A DNA stretch of 64,000 nucleotides. Origin: Cadophora sp. MPI-SDFR-AT-0126. Taxonomy: Eukaryota > Ascomycota > Leotiomycetes > Helotiales > Ploettnerulaceae. The position numbers and the translations under genes are program-made. Each line of letters opens with the position of its first letter. Position 1 is the first letter of the stretch. The DNA lies in contig JAGMVK010000029.1 of the NCBI GenBank assembly GCA_020747065.1, forward strand, positions 372,001 through 436,000, written 5' to 3'. Below, one piece after another: positions 44,909 to 56,858 of this stretch. The notes below the pieces were generated by a model. It made no database searches, was not told where the DNA came from, and worked only from the letters and a program-made list of their open reading frames with translations.

Positions 44909-46753
44909 TGTGGGATCGGTACGACGAGGGTAATTAATGTGCTTGTCGATATATTCACTTGGTCGAGGTTCAAAATAACGTGTTCGTTATTTTCTTTCCT
45001 TCGCGCAAGACCTCGAAATTGCTTCTTGGAGAAAGGACGAAACTGTAAGATGCACACAAAACCAGCCGAGGAAACTTGAAACAAAGAGCGATCATAGATA
45101 GGACGGGAGCGCAGTATAACTTTGTACACAAAGATTCAATTATTCAATGACGGCTCCAAGAACGCCAAAAATAGATCAGGTCAGATAATCCAACAACAGG
45201 TAAGATGCGAAGTAAAATGGAGCCTGGAAATGGCAAGGCTGACAAAAGCAACCGGGATCTGGCTCTCCATCGCAGATCTTGAGAAGCATGTGTTTGTTTC
45301 CAGCCTGACTTGGGAGAGGCTTAGGACACAAAGCTGCAGGATCGGGTGGGCGGTGCTGGATCTCACCAACAATTACCAACAATTACCAACACTTTACGAC
45401 AACTCATTGGAGAAACAAAACGAAACCAACTCAGCAAACTCTTGGCTGCATATAGAAGAATGATGGAGCGATCCATCTTTCGACGCAGTATTGAAGAACA
45501 AAGGACTTGGATTTTCGGACTGAGAAAAGACTGTGGTGATCGGCTCTCTGCCACTGCCGAGCTTCCCACAAGAAACCGCCGAAGGTTGGCAACCACGAAG
45601 TGACTGGACATGAAGAGTGCAAAGCTATGAGTGCAGATGTCTATACGATACAGCCAGTGCCAAGTGCTTGCAACGATTATGATGAGGGGGTGCTGTACCT
45701 CAGGACTTGTATCACCACACACCATTGAGCGGGGATCGCCAGATGGACAGGCTGTTGGAGGCGATCGCGGACTTAGCCAACCGTGCAGCTTGCTTCGGAA
45801 TGCAGTTTTTAATTGATTCCAAAGTGAAGCAAGGGAGAGATGAGGCTTGACGCGCGACGAAAACGAGATTCCTGGAAGTTGGCTGATGTAAGCCTTCACG
45901 TGATGATAGTTATAAATTGGAAATCTTACGAAGAGATTCCTTCGGTCACTGGTAGCCTATGTGAGAGACTCTTGGTACCTATAATATCATAATTGAGCTC
46001 TAGCAGAGCTGTTGGTCTGGCTCCCTAAACAATTTGATATCCACGAACTTCATCACGTGCTCAACATGATTGCCAAGCCATGATCAGAGTGAGCGGAGCT
46101 TTCATTCGTCTTTCCGCTATGCTTCTATCTTTCAACAACAAATCTTCACCCTCAGTCCAGTGCATGACCAGGGCGAAATCCGGGGCCATTGAGAACCCAT
46201 CGTCTAACATTTTGAATCAACCCACCCAGCATACATCGCATTGTCTCCAATGTCTCTACGTACTCTCATATTTGGGAAAACATGATTGCTGGTCAGGGCG
46301 ACGTGCGGGGTTGATTGAGGTGGAGATCTCATCAAGATTCCATCTCCCACTGCCGCGATTATTGTCAAAGATGCATTGCCATACGATGACGGCCTTATCG
46401 CGGTCTATATGTGCCTTTATACCCAGAATTGAGTTCGGAGGATGAGTCTCCGAAAGACTATCATGGTAAGTTACCAGAGCAGTGGGCCACTCCAGCGAAC
46501 CTTCTTCGATTGCTTTCGTATGCTCTAATGATTATGGAGAAGATTACATGTACCCATGCCTTCAATTTCACATATTTACCTAATTTGGGCAGATCGCCGC
46601 AACTTATACATTTACCCGGCAAGTGCGGGGATGTAAGTTGCATTGGGATTACAGAAATGAGATCATCCATACCTGGGGCTCTGAATCTTAAGTACAATCC
46701 TCCCTGCGTTCAAGAACGCCTCCTTTACAAGCCGCTTTGGTCATTTCCAGAAA
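44909..46753. other. intergenic, 1845 bp
   Basis: Divergent region between the Cys-rich membrane protein and the GH1 gene. It contains an exact 10-bp direct repeat (caacaattac, twice plus caac) at 45367-45390. The reverse-strand frame of 178 codons at 45363-45899 overlaps this repeat and has no family-like features. Nothing else is supported. Confidence 0.45.
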
Positions 46754-48872
46754 ATGTTGAGAACATTCGGGCGTTTGAGATATGCGGGCATTTTGCTATT
46801 CGTTTCTCAAGCAGTTGCTGGGAATGGAGGCAATTCGAGTGCTCCTTCGTTGACCTTTACTCTCCCATCGGGGTACTCGACTAAAGTATACAACGTCTCA
46901 GCCGCAACGTCCACTTTAACATATGAGTACACTGATGAAGAATTGGCGATGCTATGGAATCAAGTCGGAAAGATCGAAGTTGGGCCTATCACCACTACAG
47001 TTTTTCCCACGCCAGAACCGTCTGCATACCCTAGACCAGGAGTAATGCACCCCATGGTATGTTGCATTATCAATTGTGAATGTTGAATTGACTTCTGATC
47101 AGAATAGATTCCATCATATGCACCATCTCTTGCTGCTGACAGACTTCCCAAAGATTTTGTCTGGGGCCTCGCGTCAAGCGCTTATCAGATTGAGGGAGCA
47201 GCAAAAGATGAAGGCAAGGGACCATCGATATGGGACTTGATAGCGCATCGAGATTACGGTGCCGTCGCAGACAATTCCACAGGCGATATTGTTGCTAGCC
47301 ATTACTGGCTCTACAAGCAAGACTTTGCTCGTCTTGCAAATTTGGGCATTCCATACTTCTCCCCGTCCTTCTCGTGGTAAGTTCAGAAAAGAAACGAAAC
47401 TGCCGGGAGAAGCCGACTTGACCTAACTCTCCATATTGTAGGCCCAGATTTTTCCCATTTGGAAGTGGTCCAGTCAATGAGGAGGGAGTGGCTCACTACG
47501 ATGATGTAATTGCGAGCATGGTAGCTCTTGGAATCAAACCTGCTGTGACTTTGTTTCATTGGGGTAGGTATTCCGAAATCTCTAATTTCATTGCGCAAAG
47601 CTAATGGTTTTCAGACACGCCTTTGGCACTCTTCAACTCGTATGGCGCATGGACCGACCCAAGGATTATAGATGACTTCGTGTCCTATGCCAAATTCGTC
47701 ATCTCACGATATGATGAGCACGTTCCTATATGGTACACATTCAACGAACGCAAGTTGCCTCCCTTGTATCCTCGGTCGGTCATCTGACAAGCAAACACAG
47801 CTCAGTATTGCAATTGGCAATACATGTACTATCCTGCAGGAAATGAAAAGGGCAATTACCCCGCCTATAATGGTATAACTGGTGGCCTCAAAGCACGCAT
47901 CGCATGCAGCCACTACACAATTCTAGCGCACGCCAAGGTCGCGAAATGGTACCATGAGGAGTTCAAAGGCAAAGGTCGCATCACTTTCAAGAACTCCGGA
48001 AATTACTACGAAGCCAACGACACTTCCTCAGCAGCAGACATCGACGCCAGAGCGCGAAATTATGAGTTCGTCCTAGGATGGTTCGGAGGCTGTTGGAGGG
48101 ATGGCGATTACTCTCCCATGTTGAAAGAGACACTCGGCAATATGCTTCCCGAGTTCACAGCAGAGGAGTTAGAATTGATCAAGGGCTCATGTGATTTCTT
48201 CGCCATCGACCCATACACAGGATACTTAGCTACCAGTATCGAAGGTGGCTCAGCGGCTTGTGCTTCCAAGTCGAGCCATCCCGATTTCCCGGAATGCGCG
48301 GGCAGCTCGAGCCTAGCAGCGGATGGCTTCCCTTTGGGTCCTGCAGCCGACAATGATGTCAGCTGGCTCTACAGCACACCCATCGCCGTACGAAGGTTTT
48401 TGAGTGTTATCACGAAAGAACTCTTTCCTGCTGTTGGAGACATCGTGGTCTCTGAGTTCGGCTTTGCCGAGCCGTTTGAAGGAGACCAGAGCAGTCTCAG
48501 TACCATTTTGTGGGATTTGAGGAGAGCAGATTATTACCAATCATACTTGGATAACATCCTCGCATCAATCGTGGAAGATGGTACAAACTTGCCCCCCTTC
48601 TCTCATCCTCACAGAACATATGGTCAACAAAGGCTAACAGATTAGGTGTTAACGTAACAGGAGCCTTTGGCTGGGCCATCTTCGACAATTTCGAATGGTT
48701 CGAAGGAAGTCATACGAAATTCGGCTTGCAGTATTACAACCAAACTTCGCTGGAGAGATATCCAAAGGCGAGTATGTTCCAGTTCTTGGACTGGTTTAAA
48801 GAGAAGGGAGGGGCGGTTTTGGCGGGAGCGGGGTCGGCGGGTGGGAACGCCAGCGCGATTCCGAGACGATAA
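46754..48872 (+). CDS. secreted GH1-family beta-glycosidase
   Basis: Six exons, 46754-47056, 47108-47376, 47442-47563, 47615-47749, 47801-48580 and 48646-48872, encode about 611 residues. A signal peptide (AGILLFVSQAVAG) and about 110 further residues precede the GH1 barrel, which starts LPKDFVWGLASSAYQIEGA. YTFNEP (about residue 275) carries the acid/base Glu. The nucleophile lies in VVSEFGFAEPFE (about residue 495); classical GH1 enzymes have (T/S)ENG here, and EFGF is the main deviation. FGWAIFDNFEWFEG and FGLQYYN finish the aglycone region. The substrate is probably a beta-glucoside or related beta-glycoside. Intron 4 (47750-47800) is spliced from a GC donor (c|gcaagt) to restore F-N-E-P; the GT alternative has no phase. 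The gene appears intact. Confidence 0.9.
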
Positions 48873-50621
48873 ATGGTGTCCCTCTACAAATTCTAACGGA
48901 CTATTCTTTTGCTTAGTCTTCTCGTCGCAGTACTTCGATTTTCAAGCCAACACTATGTCTGTATTGCGAGACCCAAGATAGCGTGAGCTGCTCGCCAAGA
49001 CCGTGTGGTCCCACAGAGAAGTCCGAGTACAATCCAGTAGGATGTATGGATGTACTGGTATTCTTCGATTTGTCTGTTCTATTCATAAGACTTACTTTAT
49101 TCTGCAATTTTTTTCGTGGATTTCTTCTTCGAGCGTTTGATACAGGACCTTTTGAGCTGAAGGAAATCCAGCTCGCTACACGACTGTGTTAACATCGACC
49201 CCTCCCTCGCCCTATCAGAGTCACGACAACCAGGCACTTGTCAATGGTTAGCTTTCTGATAAATACTGCAAAGATGAATTTGCGTCAAATGTGTTTTAGA
49301 TGCAAATCGAAGAGTTATCACCACGATTTGGAAATTTCGGCCAAATTCGGACTGTCTATGAGCACGTTGAAAGCTTCATGACTCACATATGAGGGTTCTG
49401 CACTTGAAAGCTGAGCGACTTTCTGGCCCGGACGACCGATACTACGGTAGCAATATATATTTAGGGCATGGCTCATTAAGGTTCATTCGGAATCCGAATT
49501 ACTCGCATGCAGTATGAATAATGCGCAGTGGATGCCACAAGGCGGATTCATTCCGTGCTTGGAACTCCTTGTCGTCAGACACAGCCACATCAGGCGATAA
49601 GTGTCGTATCGCTGCTTGAATTGACTTTCAGCCTCAGAAGAATTTTCCGTTATATCTTGTTGTCGAGGCTAATTACTTTCGTGACCGGTGAATCGAGGTT
49701 GCCCCACGATTTCTTTCTGCGACTCTTAAATCTTTTCTCAAAGTGTAAAAATTATTAAAACTCGTTGAAAATTAAACAACACCAAGCAAAAATAGCCCTA
49801 GAGGGTTGATAGAAGTTCTGAGTAGATTGAATAATTAGTATTTAAGGTATTTAATGTTTTTAATTGTACGGTCGCACCTCGCTTCACCGGTGACGAAAGT
49901 AATTAGCCTCGTGTTTGTGAAACAGACTCCATTGTTGAAGTCAAACTTGTACATGATATCAGAAATCAATTTACGTGTCATACCAAGGTACGAGGACCTC
50001 TGCTATGATCTGTCATAAATTTAGATCCTGACGTGCTTTGTGGATGAACGAGGCCCAATATTACTTTCCCGCGAGCATACCGATGCCGCTTAGCAACAGA
50101 AATCGAACTCTAAGTTTTTCTTTAGGTGGTATCCGGCTGTATTATGGAATGGAAGCTTCAAATCAATACTCAACCCGCCGTAGTCGACTCTGAATAACCC
50201 GAGTAACAACAAACATGGCGGATCATACGAGACAACGTCACAACGAGCTTTGTCAAATAATAGATTTTTTCCGTGAAGCGTCTCCACCAAATCTGACGTG
50301 GCCTGATCGCTGTGTTCAAGACTCGACAAACTTTGAGGTGGTTGTGAAGAGATACCGGCTTCAGCAAGCGATTGGATCATTTTTGATGAGCTTTGTGAGT
50401 CTGTCCAACTTTTGCGGGCCACCAGAATCAATATGGAATAATGATCTGATGAAGTGTCATCCGGAACAAGAGGCCAGAGAAGTATAAAGAGACTCTTACT
50501 GCCCACTCGAAATATGAACTTCATCGATCTCGATCTTACCATTTCTTACTCTTTGGGCTTCTTCACCTGAATACCCTATCTCATTCGGCATCTTTACCGC
50601 CTTTGTTTTCGAACTCTCAAC
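48873..50621. other. AT-rich intergenic region, 1749 bp, with an inverted-repeat element
   Basis: 3' flank of the GH1 gene and promoter of the DUF7029-like gene. It carries the MITE-like element at 49664-49911. The central part (49740-49870) is very AT-rich. No supported gene. Confidence 0.5.
49664..49911. mobile_element. MITE-like element with 38-bp terminal inverted repeats
   Basis: Left arm 49664-49702 begins cgaggctaattactttcgt and continues through accggtgaa to a final cgaggttgc. The right arm 49874-49911 is its reverse complement, ending acgaaagtaattagcctcg. The arms differ at only two positions and one extra base. They enclose 171 bp of AT-rich DNA without an open frame. Homology stops sharply outside the arms. 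TGT on both sides could be a 3-bp target duplication, but that is not certain. No transposase is present, so it would be non-autonomous. A regulatory hairpin is an alternative. Confidence 0.6.
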
Positions 50622-52157
50622 ATGTTACATCCATTCAACGCGGCGGCCGTCATCGCCTGTACTTGTTCGTTGGCAGCTGCTACTCCTGTTCTGGCTGACG
50701 TCTCCGTTCTGAAAAATGTTACGAAGGGAAGCTCGAGTCCATCAACGCTCTCTGCCATTCATGACCTCAACAGGCGCGACAATGCGACCGTATCAAATGA
50801 TAATGCTGCGACAGACATTACGATACTTGCGCCGATATCGAAGGCAAGTTTCACGGCCGCCACCTTCGGTGCTCTGAATATGCTTCGCAAGCGTGATGAA
50901 GCCGATTCACCAATCATTCCTCAGAACAATGTCACCCTCTACTTTGCATCGTCCGATACCGCTACCAGCAACATAGTGGCAGAGCTGAACGCCACTATGA
51001 AACATCCTTCTGTGCTCCTTGAGGATATCAGTGCGGTCACGGATGTCAAGTGCTCGACTTCCTCTGTAAAAATCACCTTCAGCGATGCCACAACATTCGC
51101 TTCCAGTCTGGATTTGTGGTCTTCGGAAACCTTCCTCCTGTTCACCAATCACTTGGGAAACTGTGATACCGACACCGAACGTGGCATTTACATGGTCAAC
51201 CGCGTGCAATCGGACAATACCAAGCTTATGATCACTGCCGAGTCCGTCGAGATTTCCTTTAGCAACAGCACGGAAACGATGGATATTTCTTTCCTTACAC
51301 CAACAACGACAACGGCCGCTAAGCGAGGTCTTCTGTCAAACTTCATCGGGAGCTTCCCAACCAACATTATTGTTGCCGATAATTCCGTGACAGTCTCAAC
51401 AACTACCGGCCCTACGGAAGAGTCACTTCAAATTACTGACGAGAATACTTCTTTCACTGGATCACTTGACCTTGCTGGACACGGCTCTTTCGATTTCAGG
51501 AAGTTCAACTTCACCGACTTTTATTTCGACCTGGATTTATCTGCTTCAACTGCGGCCAAAATCGAGGTCGAAGTCACTGGTTCATGTGGTGATAACCTCT
51601 TCACGTACTCTCCTTTGGATCTCAGAATTGCCGCATTTTCAATCGCAGGAATCCTGAACGTTGGGCCTCAAATCGCATTCGAATTGGGAGTTGAAGTTTC
51701 AGCAAAAGGTTCTGTTGGTATCTCGACGGATTTCACTGTTACCTTGGCAGACGGTCTCGTGCACCTCGATCTCTTGAACAGCACTGGCTCATACACATCC
51801 GGATGGACTCCAACCTTCACCCATAAGACCAACATCACTGCTGCAGTTGAGACGCAAGTCAACCCGTACGTCCAGCTCACAGCCGAGATTGGTGCCAACC
51901 TTCTCAACGTGATTGATCTGGGTACCGGAATTTCGCTCAAACCTGAGATTCTTAATGTCTTTGATGTCAATGGGGACTTCCAGATCAGCAACACCAACAA
52001 CACCACTTTCACTCCCTCGACCGAAACGAATTTGCCAACGGGTTGTGGATTGCGAGCAGCTTTGTCTTCCATATTATTGCCTTTGTCCTTTTCAGTCTAC
52101 TCTGTCACTTTGTACGAATATACTGCTCTGATTTACGAATCAAGATGCTGGAGCTAG
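50622..52157 (+). CDS. secreted surface protein, DUF7029-like, with dibasic sites
   Basis: Single exon, 511 residues. The signal peptide (MLHPFNAAAVIACTCSLAAATP) is followed by Ser/Thr-rich sequence with three dibasic sites, LNRRDNA, LRKRDEA and AAKRGLL, that suit Kex2 processing. The segment from NNVTLYFASSDTATSNIVAELNATMKHPSVLLE through VKCSTSSVKITFSDATTF to ERGIYMVNRVQ resembles the DUF7029 domain of fungal secreted proteins. The later half, with many beta-strand patterns (FDLDLSASTAAKIEVEV, FELGVEVSAKGSVGIS), resembles the DUF7223 partner. Many N-x-S/T sites are present. The C-terminus is hydrophobic (SSILLPLSFSVYSVTLYEY) but ends ESRCWS, so a GPI signal is doubtful. The family names rest on my memory of the pattern. 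No enzyme motif. Confidence 0.75.
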   Translation: MLHPFNAAAVIACTCSLAAATPVLADVSVLKNVTKGSSSPSTLSAIHDLNRRDNATVSNDNAATDITILAPISKASFTAATFGALNMLRKRDEADSPIIPQNNVTLYFASSDTATSNIVAELNATMKHPSVLLEDISAVTDVKCSTSSVKITFSDATTFASSLDLWSSETFLLFTNHLGNCDTDTERGIYMVNRVQSDNTKLMITAESVEISFSNSTETMDISFLTPTTTTAAKRGLLSNFIGSFPTNIIVADNSVTVSTTTGPTEESLQITDENTSFTGSLDLAGHGSFDFRKFNFTDFYFDLDLSASTAAKIEVEVTGSCGDNLFTYSPLDLRIAAFSIAGILNVGPQIAFELGVEVSAKGSVGISTDFTVTLADGLVHLDLLNSTGSYTSGWTPTFTHKTNITAAVETQVNPYVQLTAEIGANLLNVIDLGTGISLKPEILNVFDVNGDFQISNTNNTTFTPSTETNLPTGCGLRAALSSILLPLSFSVYSVTLYEYTALIYESRCWS

Positions 52158-54036
52158 GTCTGAGCTGTTGGAGATAATTCATCAATCGGAGTGAAATATA
52201 TTTGATATCACGTCTGAGAGAGTGAGGCATGGGACAGCAGGGAGACAATCAATGTTTGCGGCAATGCCCTCTTGTATTCTACATTGCATTCTACCTGGAA
52301 TCAATCACTCTATAAATTTGTACAAATGCTTTGTATATATCTGAAAATAAAGTAGATTGGCTGTTTCGAAGCAAGAAAGCCAAAATCGCTAGATCGGCCC
52401 TCAGAAAGGTAAAAATTGGAGAAATAGAGGTCTGCTGCCTTCTTGTTAGCAGCATCCTCATGACAAAACTCAGCAGTCTTTCTCTGCGACACCGGGATTT
52501 TTTCAGACTAGTTCTCGTCTCCAAACTCCTGTTAGATAGCAAGAATCATGAGTATTGGAAGCGTCCCTCAACCTTCCTTTTTGATTTGCAGAGTTCTTGG
52601 CGACCAGCAAAATAGAGGTCCGTCTGCTTGTCACTCACGCCCAAATATTCGCTTACTAGTTAGCTCCAGCTTAAAGAGGAAGCTTAAAATAACTACATCT
52701 TCCCCTGCCCTGTCGCTTTGCTTATCGCATCCTTCACCAAAGCACACATCACTCACTATCGATGTCACTCTGCACTCCGACCTGCTTACTGATCCGATTC
52801 AATACGAACCTGCCGCTGATAAGATCGCCGAGAATTGTTCATTCACTCTTCTAGAATGTTGGATGTTCAATTCCCCTGCGTCCTCCGCAGAAATTGGTCC
52901 TCTCATCCGTGCCGTGTGGTCAAGGGACCAATGGTACTTACTGTGCCGTCAACTCTGACTTCACCCAGAGATCATCGTCTGGCATGGTTTTCAGAAGTGG
53001 GGTTAAGCTCGTGGTGTCTCGAAGATGTCAGCACGCGCAGTTGCTCAGTGCCGGGTTTGGGAGAAACCAAGCGTCCCAGTGGGCTGCTTCATCTATATCG
53101 TACCATTGTATTTTGCGGGAGTCGTTTATTGAAAGTCATTTATTTATGTTACACAGCATGTAATAGTTGATGAGTATCAGCACCCTGATCTTTTTCTCAC
53201 ACGCTTGGACCAGGAGGAGCATTTCTTTGCGCGCTCCAACTCATATTGTCTCCCGAGCGAAGACCCGATACTCTTTTGCACTGGAGAGGATAGACAAAAT
53301 ATGATCATTCCGGATCCTCCGAGTCTGGATTATGAATTGCGGCGTCCTCAAAATGTACAGTACAGTTGTACTCTCTCGTAAGGACTGAATAGGAAAGTGG
53401 GATGAGGCCGAACCCATCGCTCCAGAGCCTTGTGTTTTCAGACCTTATGTTTGCCGCACAGACACACCGCTACCCCGTTCTAGAGATCAGTCGAACAAGC
53501 GTGGCCAAGACATTATACGATGATAAGTCATTTCCCGAGGGCGAAGAGACAACCTTAGTGGGAAGTGAGCCAGATGTCTTGCCTGACAGTGTCAGCAAAC
53601 ACTACGACCTCCTACTCTTGGGCAACGCCACCATACGTCGATTCATTTGATCTGTATGCAAAGTAACTTTTTGACCTGGTCAAATCGTCCAATGAGGAAG
53701 TTGGAGCCCAGAAGACGGTCAGGGCTGAGACCATGCCTTCAGTGAAGCATTCGAATTGACCATCACCACTTTTTAGACAGGGAAAGGACATCCCACTCCT
53801 GCGCAAATATCAACGCAAGTGATGGCATGTTGTCATCTAGCTTGTCAACTTTCAAATTAGGAAGTTCGGAGGTGTTAAAATTGGCAGCCCGACGAAAGGC
53901 TTTTTCGAAATGGGTACCAACGTGCGTTCAGCCCGTATATAAGTTTGTATAAAGTCAAGAAAATCCCGCACAATCGTTTGAAAAATGGCCACTGTCGACT
54001 TCATACCCTCTCAACCGTCATTGAAGCCCATCCACC
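52158..54036. other. intergenic, 1879 bp, with unassigned frames
   Basis: Between the DUF7029-like and subtilisin genes. A stretch of overlapping open frames at 52550-53390 looks protein-like but lacks a start and a consistent splice chain. A TATA box for the subtilisin gene is at 53936. The 82-codon frame at 53402-53650 has no family-like content. Confidence 0.4.
53936..53942 (+). promoter_or_regulatory. TATA box of the subtilisin gene
   Basis: The sequence cccgtatataagtttg lies about 100 nt upstream of the ATG at 54037, a typical position for a fungal TATA element. Confidence 0.5.
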
Positions 54037-56858
54037 ATGGTTGGCAAAAGGGTCTTCCTTCTCGCAGCAGCTCTGCTCGCCGAGAATGTTCTTGCTAATC
54101 CGGCTTCGTTTCTCCCAGGGCCAATATCCCGAAAGTCCGACTCTGTGGCTCCACTATCAGTAGAATCCAAGAAGTCTGCTGGCAAGCCTCAAGCAAAAGA
54201 GGTCGATGGCGCGTACATTGTCCAACTCGAAACCGAGGGTTCTCTCACGAAGCGAGCCGCTGACCTTCACAACGAGTTTCACCTGATAGCCAGACAAGAG
54301 GCAGGTCTTGATTATGAAGTCCGTGAGACTTTTTCCGAAGAGTCTGTCTTTGTCGGTCTGTCTCTGAATCTTCATGGGGGCGACGTCCAAGCTTTGAAGG
54401 ACCTGAAGAACGTTGCTGCCGTCTGGCCTGTCAGGTGAGTACGCTTCTCAGAATCTAGCAATCTAGCAATCTAGCTCTTGGGTCCCTTGCACCCCCACAA
54501 CGCTTCAACAGACTATCATAGGAGAGACACGCTGACCCCGATATCCGTACCGTAGGACTGTTCCCGCGCCTTCAGTAGCTCTCCCACCTGACTTCAAGAA
54601 AGGAGCACCCAAAGCAGCCAGGGCAGACACTCCTCTGCCCTATGTCACTGGTGAGCTTGATGTCAACCGCCCCCATGCTATGACTGGGGTCGATAAAGTT
54701 CACGCTGCGGGTATCAAAGGAAAAGGAATCAAAATCGGTATCATCGATACCGGTGTTGATTACAGACATCCTTCACTTGGTGGGTGCTTTGGTGAAGGTT
54801 GCAAGATCGCTTTTGGTATGCGTTCATCTCAGTACGGACCTTTGAGTCCATGACCAGTATTGAAACGTTGAATTACATCTGACTCCTTTCTCAGGTTACG
54901 ATTTTGCTGGTGATGAGTACAACCCAGATGTGGGGATCCCATCAATCGAGAGCCCGGATCCATTGGTTACATGCGTGACAGGGGGCCATGGATCACACGT
55001 CGCAGGTAAACATCAGATTTATTCATTGTCAGACACACCACTGACCTCCCACAGGGATTGTTGCAATGTTGGACCAACCCGGGACTGGATTTGGACTTGT
55101 TGGCGTCGCCCCAGAGGCTACCCTTGGTGAGTATCTCCATCCATTCGCCACTTACTGCTAATTCGATTGAAGGAATGTATCGCATTTTCGGCTGCGAGGG
55201 AGGTGCTGACGATGACATTATCATGAAAGCACTTCTCAGAGCTAGCTCAGATGGTGTTGACGTTATCAGCATGTCTTTCGGACAAGTCTGGCCCGACGAG
55301 GACACCAACCCATATTCCGTCATTGCCGATAACTTGCTTGCAAAAGGCATTGCCATGTTTGCAGCTACTGGTAACAGCGGAAGTTGGGGATTGATGAGCC
55401 CTTCAGCTCCGGCCATCGGCTCAAGCATCTTCGCGGTGGGATCAGTTGACAACGAGAAATTTCCGCTGACTTATCAACTTACTGATTCCAATGGTCGCCA
55501 TCTCCGCTATTCAGCACATCTTCCTCAGCAATCTCCACCAGAAGGTCTGACTGTTCAGGTTATGCATTATGGTGCAGATCCATTCTGGCAGACTGGCCCA
55601 TACATCGAAGATTATGAGCAGGCGGCAGCCAATCTCACTCAACTTGGAATTGATCCAGCTACAGTCATCCTTGCAACTCTATATGGTAGCCATGTGAGTC
55701 ATTCAGATTAATCCATCAGCCATTATTCATGAAGCGTTAAGAGTCGTTACTAATGTTAGCTCGCCGTTTTAGAGCCCGGCAAGCAAAGCTGAAGTTGCAG
55801 CAATGTACGGATACAAGTACTTTCTTCAGTACACCACAGATGACCAAGATCCATTCTGGGGTAAGGAGTACAACAGTGGCGACCCCGCAGAATGGCCAAT
55901 AGAGCCAATCAGTCTTACTGTCCAGGACTCCAAAACTCTGTTGAGCAGCTTCGGCAAAAAGCCCTTCCAATACAAGATCTCGCTCAGCACGACAGATTAC
56001 GCCGCAAAGAGTGTCACCGCCTCAACGCCTGGGACGATGAGCAACTTCTCATCAATCGGCCCCACCTTCCAGCTGAACCTCAAGCCCCAGCTCTCCGCAC
56101 CCGGTGGGAATATCCTTGCCACTTGGCCACTGACATATGACGGCTACACCATCATCTCCGGCACATCGATGGCGACGCCATATATGTCCGGCGCTTACGC
56201 ATTGATCAAGTCTCAGAAGCCTAAACTAAGCGTCTCTCAGATCTACTCCTTGATGCAAAACACCGGAAAGACACTACCATGGTATTATAACAAGAATATC
56301 AAATCATCTGCTGTCCATCAAGGTGCCGGTCTCCTCAATGTGCAAAATGCACTTGCATACGAGTCGGTCATCACACCCACTCAGCTCTCAGCGGGTCTCT
56401 CGAAGGACTACACGACCTGGAACAACACCGCTCGCTTGAACTTCACCATCTCCAACCTCTCCTCACGTAGCAAGACCTACAAGTTCTCCCACACACCCGC
56501 CGCCATGATGCAGAATCTCTGGTGGCAGGAAGAGACATACAACAACATGTATCCGTTCTACGGGTCAGCAAAATTCCCTGCTTCCGAAGTCACCATTCCG
56601 GGTGGACAGAGCAAGTTGGTCTTTGTTGATATCGTTGCTCCTGTTCCGGATCCAGTCACTTGGGGCGATGATGCGATCAATTTGTTGTTGCCGATGTACA
56701 CGGGCTTTGTCACAGTGACAAATAATAATGATATATTCACTATTCCATATGTGGGCGAGCTTTGGGATGAATGTAAGTGGTTCTCTTGCTCGCGAGTGGT
56801 GCCTCTCTGAGGATGCTTCGCTAATATTGCTGTAGCTCGTTGGGGTGGAGGGAAATGA
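54037..56858 (+). CDS. secreted subtilisin-like serine protease (S8)
   Basis: Seven exons: 54037-54434, 54556-54815, 54895-55005, 55055-55126, 55173-55693, 55773-56772, 56836-56858; about 794 residues. The order is signal peptide (LLAAALLAENVLA), an I9-type inhibitory propeptide (residues about 60-133, GAYIVQLETEGSLTKR start), then the S8 domain. The triad is Asp in IGIIDTGVD (about 197), His in GGHGSHVAG (about 252) and Ser in SGTSMATPYMSG (about 585). ATGNSG holds the oxyanion Asn. A long insertion (about 370-480) between His and Ser fits a PA-like domain, as in the minor extracellular protease/C5a-peptidase-like group. A beta-sandwich region of about 150 residues follows the catalytic domain. 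All six junctions keep phase. Intron 1 contains an 8-bp unit (aatctagc) repeated three times at 54452-54475. The enzyme probably digests proteins outside the cell. Confidence 0.94.

Noticed and set aside
45363..45899. 178-codon reverse-strand open frame
   Set aside because: Overlaps a 10-bp tandem repeat and other frames, lacks any family-like pattern, signal or membrane segment; likely chance.
48983..49192. 69-codon frame after the GH1 gene
   Set aside because: Short, Phe/Leu-rich from AT-rich DNA, no start context or motif.
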